Positions 54,848 to 62,743 of a stretch of 64,000 bases of DNA are shown piece by piece (position 1 is the stretch's first letter; each line of letters begins with the position of its first letter). The translations under genes were made by a program, and so were the position numbers. The DNA comes from Alpinimonas psychrophila (GTDB taxonomy: Bacteria > Actinomycetota > Actinomycetes > Actinomycetales > Microbacteriaceae). Under the pieces are notes generated by a model that saw nothing but the letters and a program-made list of their open reading frames with translations, did no database searches and was not told where the DNA came from. Location of the stretch: positions 186,001 to 250,000 of the forward strand of contig NZ_JACGWU010000002.1 in the NCBI RefSeq assembly GCF_014137865.1, read 5' to 3'.

Positions 54848-57531
54848 AGTCTGACACGCGAGGCCACTCCTTCCGGACTGAGGCTGATTGCCGTTCCGCG
54901 GCTCGAGTGCGGCAGGACGTCGCGAGAACGCCGCACGGCTCTCACTTCTGCGGGGGAGCAGTCGTCAAAGACAAACGTGGCCTGGGGACGGAGCCGCCCG
55001 AGCAATGTAAATTGCGATTGCCAGTCCTCGACGTCACCAATGAACACCTGGGCCATCGCCGCGCAAGAAACCTGAAGGGGCTCCGGTGGTAAGCGGCCCG
55101 CATCGGTGAGCTGGAGGGTCTCCCCCGCCCGAAACGTGCCGGCCAGTTCGGTCATGCGTAATCTCGGTCGCGGTGTCACCACCACGTACTGCTGCCCTGC
55201 TTGCCAGTTCATGAGAGGCGGTGTCGGCGTCGGCTCGCGCGGGCCACGGGTTTGCTCGGAGTGCGCAAGCTGAAGCGCATGCTCCTGCCACATGCCGCGG
55301 CCTGCCGATTCGCCAAGTGTGAGCGTCGACTTCATCAGCGACATCCACGAGGAGGCGAAGATGGCCCCGGTCTGCGAGGCAATCACCACGAAGATTTCCC
55401 GTCGTGGCCCGGTTCGAAGCAACCCCATGAGAGCCTCCAGAAAGACATCCTTGTGTTCCAGTGTGAGTTCCGCAATAAGAGCCTCGAGGTCGTCAATGAG
55501 CACGAGGGTGCCCTCTTGAACACCCGTGATGCCATCCCACGCATTTTCAACGTTGTCCGCACCAAAGACGACGTGTTGTGGAGTTTGCGAAGCGATAAGG
55601 CGCAACAGAGTGGACTTACCGCTCCCCTGTTGCCCCAGCACCAACAGATGACCGTCCCTACCGGGAACATAGTGAGCAACGGACTGTTGCTGGTCTTCCG
55701 GTTCGTCACGAAGCCCGAGAATGAGCGGGCCAGCCGGACCGTCGGCGTTCTTCTCCCCGGCCTGCCTCGCAATCGTCTGGAGCTCGCGGACGGAAATTAT
55801 CGAAGGGAGCTCGGGTAACCAGGGTCGGCGAGGGTGCCAATGCGGATGTGTTTCGAGCCAAGCCTTGCAATGACCGGCCAACCTGAGAGCATCTGAACGA
55901 TGAGACAGTGCGACCTGCACCACCATCGGGCCCAGAGCTGCCCCCTTCAACACCGCCCGGCCAGGGATTTCGGGAAGGGTGCGGGCAACATCCGTTTCCA
56001 ACAGTGCCGTACTGTCGCTGACGTTGTTGACTCGAAACACGACGCGCAAAGCGCAGTTCGCGAGGATACTGTCGGCGAGCACGCCAGTGGCGCGCTGCGT
56101 CCCAAGAATGAGGTGTACCCCCAGGGCTCGTCCGCGGGCCGCGATGTCGAGAAACAGTGGCTGGAGGTCAGGGAAGGTGTCGAGGAGGGCGCGATACTCA
56201 TCCACGACAATGACGAGCCGGGCTAAGGTGACTATCTTCGGCAGATCGCGGAAGTCCGCTACCGCGGCGTCGTTCAGGGCGCGCTCACGAAACCGCAACT
56301 CAGCACGCAAGCTCAGCAATGCCCGCTGTGCCGCGCGAATGTCTAGGTCTGTCACAATGCCCATGCAGTGAGGAAGTCCGGCGACACGGGAAAAACCCGA
56401 ACCACCCTTGAAATCGATAATGAGCACCGTGAATTCCTCGGGAGAAAAGCTCTCGGCAGCGGACAGAATCCAACTGAGCAGGAACTCTGATTTGCCCGTT
56501 CCTGTCATTCCTGTAACGACGGCATGCGGGCCGTGGGCCACGAGGTCAAGCTCCACAACCCCGTGGTTGTTCACCCCGACCGGGGTGCGCAGCGATATTC
56601 GCTGGCCAGCGTTTACGTCATCTCGAGAAGTGCCGGCACCGATGGCCTCGGGTGCGGGGGTGTTGAAGTGCTGCCTGTTGTGGTTGATGACATCACCGAG
56701 GTTGCATTGCCTGGGGAGTTGAGCGTCCGGATGTGAGCGTTCGATTTGTTCTGATGTGCGAGCCAACCGCTCGGCAAAAGCGCGTGCTTCCAGAGCGGTG
56801 GCATAGTCAGGAATGAACGAGGTGTAGCTCGGCCGTGAAACGTCTCGATCACTCAATCGGGCTTCGTTGGGAGAAAGAATCTCTATCACGTACCGTGCCG
56901 CCGGAGGAATGTGCGCATCACTGTCTACCAGACGCACGGGCCAGGCCCCGACGGTACTCAGAACATTCGCGTTGTGCCCTGTGGGGTGCCGAGCAAGAGT
57001 TGCTGGAGAGACATTCCAAGCGAGCTGCATCCAGAACGCCCGCGCCAAAGAAAGACTATACGTGGGGTTGCCGACACAGACCACTCCGGCCGCGGCATCA
57101 ATGATGAGGGGCTCCAAATCGAAGCCGAAATCACCCTGCCAGGCAGGCGCAATTTCATGCTCGGCTTCACTTTCCAGTCGAAGCCCGAGGCGGAGAGTGC
57201 CAGCCGCCGATAAGTCCGCATTCCACGGAGGCCTCGCCCGCGGATCGAGGCCGGTCAGACCTGATGGGCCCGGGTGCGCCTGACGTTTCTCACGCCGGCG
57301 AAGAGCGCTCGAACGCTGCGAGCGAGCGAAAATTTCGTCCTGCTCCGCCTCCGACGCACTTTCCTCCAACCGCAGCCGGCGGCGCTCGCCGAAGCGGGCA
57401 TCCCCGTAGCTGGCAATCGCCATCACCGGGCCCATGAGCGCGAAGAGAAGCGTGTACGGAGATTTCGTGACTAGCCACAAGACAAGACTCGTCGCGATCG
57501 GAGCGAGCAGGGCAAAGAGGGGAAAGCGCAT
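54841..57531 (-). CDS. FtsK/SpoIIIE-type ATPase, EccC/EssC-like
   Basis: An 896-residue protein. Two N-terminal membrane helices (about residues 5-23 and 26-43) are followed by a cytoplasmic segment and two FtsK/SpoIIIE-type domains. The first has Walker A GMTGTGKSEF (341-350), IIDFKGGSGF and Walker B VIVVDE (440-445); the second has a variant Walker A GQQGSGKSTL (633-642) and Walker B LVLIDD (676-681). The N-terminal pair plus tandem ATPases resembles EccC/EssC of type VII secretion, but with two rather than three ATPase domains. No WXG100 partner is in the window. Start ATG 57531. The next gene upstream on the same strand is the FHA protein, 106 bases away. Confidence 0.85.
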   Translation of the reverse strand: MRFPLFALLAPIATSLVLWLVTKSPYTLLFALMGPVMAIASYGDARFGERRRLRLEESASEAEQDEIFARSQRSSALRRREKRQAHPGPSGLTGLDPRARPPWNADLSAAGTLRLGLRLESEAEHEIAPAWQGDFGFDLEPLIIDAAAGVVCVGNPTYSLSLARAFWMQLAWNVSPATLARHPTGHNANVLSTVGAWPVRLVDSDAHIPPAARYVIEILSPNEARLSDRDVSRPSYTSFIPDYATALEARAFAERLARTSEQIERSHPDAQLPRQCNLGDVINHNRQHFNTPAPEAIGAGTSRDDVNAGQRISLRTPVGVNNHGVVELDLVAHGPHAVVTGMTGTGKSEFLLSWILSAAESFSPEEFTVLIIDFKGGSGFSRVAGLPHCMGIVTDLDIRAAQRALLSLRAELRFRERALNDAAVADFRDLPKIVTLARLVIVVDEYRALLDTFPDLQPLFLDIAARGRALGVHLILGTQRATGVLADSILANCALRVVFRVNNVSDSTALLETDVARTLPEIPGRAVLKGAALGPMVVQVALSHRSDALRLAGHCKAWLETHPHWHPRRPWLPELPSIISVRELQTIARQAGEKNADGPAGPLILGLRDEPEDQQQSVAHYVPGRDGHLLVLGQQGSGKSTLLRLIASQTPQHVVFGADNVENAWDGITGVQEGTLVLIDDLEALIAELTLEHKDVFLEALMGLLRTGPRREIFVVIASQTGAIFASSWMSLMKSTLTLGESAGRGMWQEHALQLAHSEQTRGPREPTPTPPLMNWQAGQQYVVVTPRPRLRMTELAGTFRAGETLQLTDAGRLPPEPLQVSCAAMAQVFIGDVEDWQSQFTLLGRLRPQATFVFDDCSPAEVRAVRRSRDVLPHSSRGTAISLSPEGVASRVRLT

Positions 57532-57637
57532 GCCTGAAGGTCACCATGTTGGCATGAGCCGGAGAACAGACGTCTCAACACCAGGGGATAACTATCCATC
57601 CGTCGCAACTGTGGAGTAGTCGCGAGATTCCTCTATG

Positions 57638-58228
57638 TCAGTCGATGAGAAGGTGCGTTGCGCCCATATCAATGCGCGTTCCCCGCGGCACGATGTATTT
57701 TCGGCCGGGATCCGCGCGACGCGGAATTTTGCCACTTTCACGAATGATGGAGCCGTTGCCACTGTTGCGGTCAAGAACCCATAATTGCTCGCCGTCGAAC
57801 CCAAACTCCAGATGTGTCTTGGAAACGGAGCGTGACGGGTCCGTCACGATGACCAAGTGTGCGAACCGTTCCCCCGCCGCAGGTTGGGGCATGCGTCCCA
57901 CGAGTCCGTTGGCAGAGACTTCGAGGCTTTCGCCCGAGTCCAAGGTCAGCATGAAACTGGGTTGAGGGATTTCGACGCGTTCCGGAGCAGGTTCAGGAGC
58001 AGGTTCAGGAGCAGAGTCCGACACAGGTTCCGGCTCTGGCACTGGCACTGGCAAGGGCGAGGCGGACACCGCAACCGACGACAGCCCATCCGTGAGAAAC
58101 CGCGGCAGGACCTGCGTGTCCAGGGGCTCGCGGCGAGCGGAAACTTCCTGCGTGTAGACCGAAGACCCGCATTCCCCGCAGAAAAGGGCGCCTTCGGAAA
58201 GTGGGTTCGAACAGACATCACACTTCAC
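57638..58228 (-). CDS. Zinc-ribbon and FHA domain protein
   Basis: 196 residues. An N-terminal zinc ribbon has C3, C6, C17 and C20 (KCDVCSN ... FCGECGSS); a Pro/Glu linker with PEPAPEPAPE (12-bp DNA repeats near 57980-58015) follows; the C-terminal FHA domain (about 100-195) has GLVGRMP, SVSKTHLEF and DRNSGNGS, the phosphothreonine-recognition core. It should bind a phosphorylated partner and so link a kinase signal to the neighbouring ATPase. No kinase or phosphatase gene is in the window. Confidence 0.88.
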   Translation of the reverse strand: MKCDVCSNPLSEGALFCGECGSSVYTQEVSARREPLDTQVLPRFLTDGLSSVAVSASPLPVPVPEPEPVSDSAPEPAPEPAPERVEIPQPSFMLTLDSGESLEVSANGLVGRMPQPAAGERFAHLVIVTDPSRSVSKTHLEFGFDGEQLWVLDRNSGNGSIIRESGKIPRRADPGRKYIVPRGTRIDMGATHLLID

Positions 58229-58281
58229 GGCTCACCTCCTGACATCTTGGACGCTTCTTCAGCGTGCGGTTGCTTGCAATA

Positions 58282-60510
58282 TTACCCGCGAGGTCTTCGT
58301 GCGGCCTGAATCCGGTCCTTCACGCGTCCCAGCACCGATCCCCGCATCGACGCGAACGAGACCCGCGCTCGGAGACGCCGCCACTTCGTCAACGGAGCAT
58401 CGAGACCTTCTCTCACCTGATCGACCGACCGCCAGGCTTCCTCCGCCTGAGCATCCGTCGGCATGCCCGGGGCGAACTGTGCCCGGTCCGCGAGTTTTGC
58501 CAATGCAACAGAACGCTCCTGCGGAACACGCTTCGCCATTTCTCGGCGCGTGGACGAATCCGACAACACAATGCCATGGTCGCGAGCAGAATCTATAAAC
58601 TCCGTCCACGCCCCGTCCACCCGGTCGAGCGCAAGATCAGCGGTGCGGCGGCGAGCGCGACGGCGCGCTTTCACCGCCACGATTGTCAGGAAAGGAGAAG
58701 CGAGAAGGCCCAGCAACAGCAGGATGGTAGCTCCCGTCGCGGCTATTGTCACCAGCATCCCGGCGAGCGGGTCAGCAACCGGCGTCAACTCACCGCCGGC
58801 AGAATCCGGTGGCGTGTCACCCTGCACCCGCGGCACGTCAACCGGTGGTGGCTCGGCCCCAGATTGGGGTCGCGACACGGTTGTGGGCGCATCAGGAAGC
58901 CGGTCGGGAATGGGGCGGATCTCCGGGTTGGGATCCACCGCAACCCAGCCATCCGTCGTGGAAATCTCAATCCAGGCCGTCATGCTGGCACCCGAGAGGG
59001 CAATTCCCGCTTCGGAAGACGTGGCGGCGGCACTGGCATCGGCGGGAACAACCAAACCCATCACCACGCGTGCGGGAAAACCGACCTGACGAGCGAGGAG
59101 TGCCGCGGCGGTCGCATATTGCTCGCCATCGCCGACCATGGGGACCTGGGTAAAGAGTTGAGTGATGCGTTCAGCCCCGTGACCAGACCGACTCGGAGTC
59201 TCACCAACGCCGCCATTACTGACATACCCGTCGCTCAAGAGCGCGGAGAAAACGTTGCGCAGGCGATCTCCCGGTGCGGTCGCATTCTCGGAATTTCGTG
59301 TCACATAGGCTTCTATCCCATCAGGGACCACCGCGGGAACGGGTACTGCAGCCGTACCAGGGGTGAGGCCCGAGAGATTGTTGAGGGAGATGAGCGGATG
59401 CGCGACGCCCGTGACCCGATAACCGTCGCCCGCGCGAAGGCCCCCCATGACGGCACCGGTGTCAGCGAGGCTGCTGTAAAAGAAGTTGTTCGTGAGCGAA
59501 TTTGCGCCGCTACCGGTGAACGCGATTGATCCAAGCTCGGCCGGCAACGGAACCCAGGGCCCGCGAATGGTGCCGATCGTGATGCGGGAGTCGACCTCGA
59601 GTCCCTGCTGGGAATCGACGGGCACGGTTCCGGGAATGCGCGTGAAGTCCGCCGCAGTACCACCAACCGAGTAAACAACGCCGTTATAGCGATCGAGGGT
59701 GACGAGGGTAATGCGGGACCCTGCCGTCAAACCGGCTGCGTTCAGAATGACCTCATTGGCGCCGTCACCGGTCACGTAGGCCCGATATTCGGCCAGCGGG
59801 CTCGTGTCTGCTTGCAACACGAAGGGCTGCTCGACGAGGCCTCGCCAAACGCTGCGCTGGGCGGGGGTGAAGAGTGAGACCAACACGAGGGCGGCCAACA
59901 GAGGAACGGCCACCACACCGAGAGCCCGCAACACCCCGCGCGCGCCACGCGGCCCAGAGGCAGCAAACCAGAGGACCAAAAGCACGAAGACAACCGCGGC
60001 GACGGCAATGCTTTCAAAGCCGCGCACGGGGCCGAGCCAGATGGCCAACCCCAGAGAGACGATCGGGGGCACGGCGGCGAGCGCCCGATGCTGTGGCCGA
60101 AGAGCCAGAGAAACTCCGCTCACGGCGGCGACCAGTGTGAGGACGAACGCGGGCACCAACAGCGCTTCGTAGCTGGCCACAGGGGTTACGACCGTGACAA
60201 GTTGCTTCCAGGACAGCACAATCGCCGATGCCAGAGTAAGCAGGCCATCCGGTGTGGGAAGCACCCCAAAAAAAGCCTTTCCTGGAATGGCGAGAGGCAC
60301 CCCCAACAAAAAGAAGACGGCCAGGGTAACCAGCGCTGTCGTCAGGAGTGACCAGCGTCGGACCCACGCAACCACGGCGATAGCCGTACCAACCGCTACC
60401 CCTACAAGAACGACAATGCCGGCCCAGACGGTGCCATATACAGGCCAGAGGGGCGCCACAGAAGCGATGACGGCCAGCGGAATGATGGTCTGCCGCAAAA
60501 TGGCTTTCAC
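58282..60510 (-). CDS. Membrane transglutaminase-fold protein (TgpA-like), catalytic Cys and His missing
   Basis: 742 residues starting at GTG 60510, which overlaps the DUF58 stop as GTGA. The N-terminal half has six to seven membrane helices (about residues 8-235); a periplasmic-type segment and a transglutaminase-like core (about 410-535) follow, then a helix near 590 and a C-terminal charged region. The core has GDGEQYA where GxCE is usual, so residue 462 is Gly instead of the nucleophilic Cys; the His of xHAW is Thr 511 (MTAWIEI), while D526 in WVAVDPNP remains. It is therefore unlikely to be an active cross-linker or protease. Neighbours MoxR and DUF58 are the usual partners of TgpA-like proteins. 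Confidence 0.85.
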   Translation of the reverse strand: MKAILRQTIIPLAVIASVAPLWPVYGTVWAGIVVLVGVAVGTAIAVVAWVRRWSLLTTALVTLAVFFLLGVPLAIPGKAFFGVLPTPDGLLTLASAIVLSWKQLVTVVTPVASYEALLVPAFVLTLVAAVSGVSLALRPQHRALAAVPPIVSLGLAIWLGPVRGFESIAVAAVVFVLLVLWFAASGPRGARGVLRALGVVAVPLLAALVLVSLFTPAQRSVWRGLVEQPFVLQADTSPLAEYRAYVTGDGANEVILNAAGLTAGSRITLVTLDRYNGVVYSVGGTAADFTRIPGTVPVDSQQGLEVDSRITIGTIRGPWVPLPAELGSIAFTGSGANSLTNNFFYSSLADTGAVMGGLRAGDGYRVTGVAHPLISLNNLSGLTPGTAAVPVPAVVPDGIEAYVTRNSENATAPGDRLRNVFSALLSDGYVSNGGVGETPSRSGHGAERITQLFTQVPMVGDGEQYATAAALLARQVGFPARVVMGLVVPADASAAATSSEAGIALSGASMTAWIEISTTDGWVAVDPNPEIRPIPDRLPDAPTTVSRPQSGAEPPPVDVPRVQGDTPPDSAGGELTPVADPLAGMLVTIAATGATILLLLGLLASPFLTIVAVKARRRARRRTADLALDRVDGAWTEFIDSARDHGIVLSDSSTRREMAKRVPQERSVALAKLADRAQFAPGMPTDAQAEEAWRSVDQVREGLDAPLTKWRRLRARVSFASMRGSVLGRVKDRIQAARRPRG

Positions 60511-61736
60511 GACATCACCTTTTTGCGACCAAGGATTTGTTTGATGTCGTCGAGACGGCCGACCGTGATGACGGTGAGACGCCCCAGCATCTTCAACCCA
60601 GGGGTCGCCTCCGGTTGACACACAACGGTAACAACCTCGACGCCCGCCGGGAAGGTCACCGAGGCCGCGTGAATCGTCTTGGCATCGGGCAGGGAACCGG
60701 TGATGAGAAAGCCCACGGAGACATCCGCGCTCTGGCCCGAAGCGAGCTTTGCCAGCGTGATGAGGGTGGGTGACCCCTCGGCCAACGAGACTCCCGCGAG
60801 CTCATCCAGCATCCGGGCCCGCGATGCCGTGGCAACCGTGGCCGTTGCCGCCAGTGGGAGCAGGGGTAGCCGGGATCGCCCAAATCGGCGAACGCTCTTG
60901 GGCGCCCCGGGGGTAGCACCCCGCACCACGGACAGGTCACGGGTGTCCCGCAGCGCCCGCACGCCCAGTGACGCCGCGACCCCCACAGCGAGCTCAAATT
61001 CTTGATCGACGGCAAAATCTTCGGGGGCCGCATCCAGAGCAATCAAAAGGTGCGAACGCCGCGTTTGCTCAAACTGGCGCACCATGAACCGCCCGGTTTT
61101 GGCCGTCGATCGCCAGTGAATATTGCGCCGGTCATCACCCGGCACGTACTCCCGCAACGCGTGAAAAGAAAGGTCGCTGTCGGTCAAGTCGCGCGTGGGA
61201 TTACCCTCAAGGTCACGCACGAAGCCCGTGCTCATGCTCACCAGCCCGATGGTGACCGGATGCACGTACAACGTCGTTGTCGTTCCGTGCGAAACCTCAC
61301 GCGACACGAGTCCCAGCGGGTCTTGGCGCATGATGCGAACGGGGCCGACGCTGAGAATTCCGCGCGCTTCCGTGGCAATATCGAGCGACAGTTCGCTCGC
61401 TTCCTTGCCCTTCAACCGCCCGACACTGCGAGAGTGAAAACTATCCCCGACCGGGATATCAACGCTCAACGCCGCCAATCGACGGTTCGTGGGGTTCGTC
61501 ACCACCACGATAATGCGGGCGCCCTCCCCCACGACAACACGCGGTTCTGCCAGGTGAAAGGACACCTGATGAGCGTGCGGGACGAGAGCGAACAGGGTGG
61601 CAATCGCGAAGGAGAAAATTCCGGCGAACCCCAGAACAATCAGTTCAGACCAGCCAAGCACGAAGCCCACAAGGAGAGCGAGGAGCGAGCCAGCGGCCCA
61701 TCCCCACCCTCGTGGCGTAATGATGCGAGGAATCAC
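60507..61736 (-). CDS. DUF58 family protein
   Basis: 409 residues, start GTG 61736 (overlap GTGA with moxR). Two N-terminal membrane helices, then a beta-rich region and the DUF58 motif DLSFHALREYVPGDDRRNIHWRSTAKTG (shortened: DDRRNIHW) near residue 205, followed by a von Willebrand-like fold. DUF58 proteins are the common partners of MoxR ATPases, possibly chaperone-assisted surface or metal-dependent assembly factors. Part of the MoxR-DUF58-transglutaminase operon. Confidence 0.9.
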   Translation of the reverse strand: MIPRIITPRGWGWAAGSLLALLVGFVLGWSELIVLGFAGIFSFAIATLFALVPHAHQVSFHLAEPRVVVGEGARIIVVVTNPTNRRLAALSVDIPVGDSFHSRSVGRLKGKEASELSLDIATEARGILSVGPVRIMRQDPLGLVSREVSHGTTTTLYVHPVTIGLVSMSTGFVRDLEGNPTRDLTDSDLSFHALREYVPGDDRRNIHWRSTAKTGRFMVRQFEQTRRSHLLIALDAAPEDFAVDQEFELAVGVAASLGVRALRDTRDLSVVRGATPGAPKSVRRFGRSRLPLLPLAATATVATASRARMLDELAGVSLAEGSPTLITLAKLASGQSADVSVGFLITGSLPDAKTIHAASVTFPAGVEVVTVVCQPEATPGLKMLGRLTVITVGRLDDIKQILGRKKVMS

Positions 61737-62698
61737 TCACCAACCCGAGACGCGACAGGACTATCAATCAGAATCTGACCGATGACGTTATTGGCGGTGA
61801 CGCCGTCGAATTCTGCCTCAGGGTCCAACACCAGCCGATGCGCGAAAACCGAATCTGCGAGCGACTTCACATCGTCGGGCAAAACAAAGTGGCGGCCGTG
61901 GGCCGCTGCAAAGACTCGGGAAGCCTTGAGCAGTGCCAAGGCACCACGCACGCTCACTCCGAGACGAACTTCGGGCGCCAACCGAGTTGCTTCCACGAGC
62001 CGTGACACATAATCGTTGATCTCAGGATCGACGTGCACGGTGCGCGCCAACGCTGCTAATTTGACCACCATGTCCCCGGCCACTACAGGTTCCAACTCAC
62101 GAGCATCTGGCCTGGCGGATCCCTCCAGAATGCGCAAAGTGGAAGCATGGTCGGGATAGCCCAGGGAGGTTTTCATCATGAAACGGTCGAGTTGCGCCTC
62201 GGGCAGGCGGTAGGTACCGGCCTGTTCAATCGGGTTTTGAGTGGCGATGACCATGAACGGTTCGGTGACCGGGTGAGTGATGCCGTCTACCGTCACGTGA
62301 TGTTCCTCCATCACCTCGAGCAGAGCAGACTGCGTCTTCGGACTCGCCCGGTTAATCTCATCAGCCAGCACAATGTTGGCAAAAATCGGTCCCTGATGAA
62401 ACTCAAAGACACCGGCCTTCTGGTCAAAAATACTGACGCCCGTAATGTCCCCTGGAAGGAGATCAGGCGTGAATTGGATGCGGGAGTGCGTGCCCTGAAC
62501 GCTTTGCGCCATCGCGCGGGCCAGGGAGGTCTTTCCCGTGCCCGGAAAATCTTCCAGCAGCAAGTGACCTTGGCTGAGCATGGCCGTGAACGCGAGCCGA
62601 ACGACGTGGGTCTTGCCCAAAATGACGTGCTCGACATTCTCCACCAGCCGATCGACGACGGTTTTGAAACCGGTGGCCTGTTCGGGGGTCATGCTCAT
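61733..62698 (-). CDS. MoxR-family AAA+ ATPase
   Basis: A 321-residue AAA+ ATPase. Walker A is LLEDFPGTGKTSLARA near residue 50, Walker B is NIVLADEINRASPKTQSALLEVMEE, sensor 1 is MVIATQNPIEQAG, and an AAA lid domain closes it. MoxR proteins act as chaperones for a partner protein that often contains a vWA or DUF58 domain, as here. It starts ATG 62698, 46 bases after the FN3 gene. Confidence 0.93.
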   Translation of the reverse strand: MSMTPEQATGFKTVVDRLVENVEHVILGKTHVVRLAFTAMLSQGHLLLEDFPGTGKTSLARAMAQSVQGTHSRIQFTPDLLPGDITGVSIFDQKAGVFEFHQGPIFANIVLADEINRASPKTQSALLEVMEEHHVTVDGITHPVTEPFMVIATQNPIEQAGTYRLPEAQLDRFMMKTSLGYPDHASTLRILEGSARPDARELEPVVAGDMVVKLAALARTVHVDPEINDYVSRLVEATRLAPEVRLGVSVRGALALLKASRVFAAAHGRHFVLPDDVKSLADSVFAHRLVLDPEAEFDGVTANNVIGQILIDSPVASRVGE

Positions 62699-62743
62699 GG
62701 TTGGTACCTTTCGTGAGGTGCAGTGGACGGTCGAAGAAAAACC

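Noticed and set aside
57980-58015. Repeats resembling a CRISPR or minisatellite in the FHA gene
   Set aside because: They are 12-bp in-frame codons for a PEPAPE linker, with no spacers.
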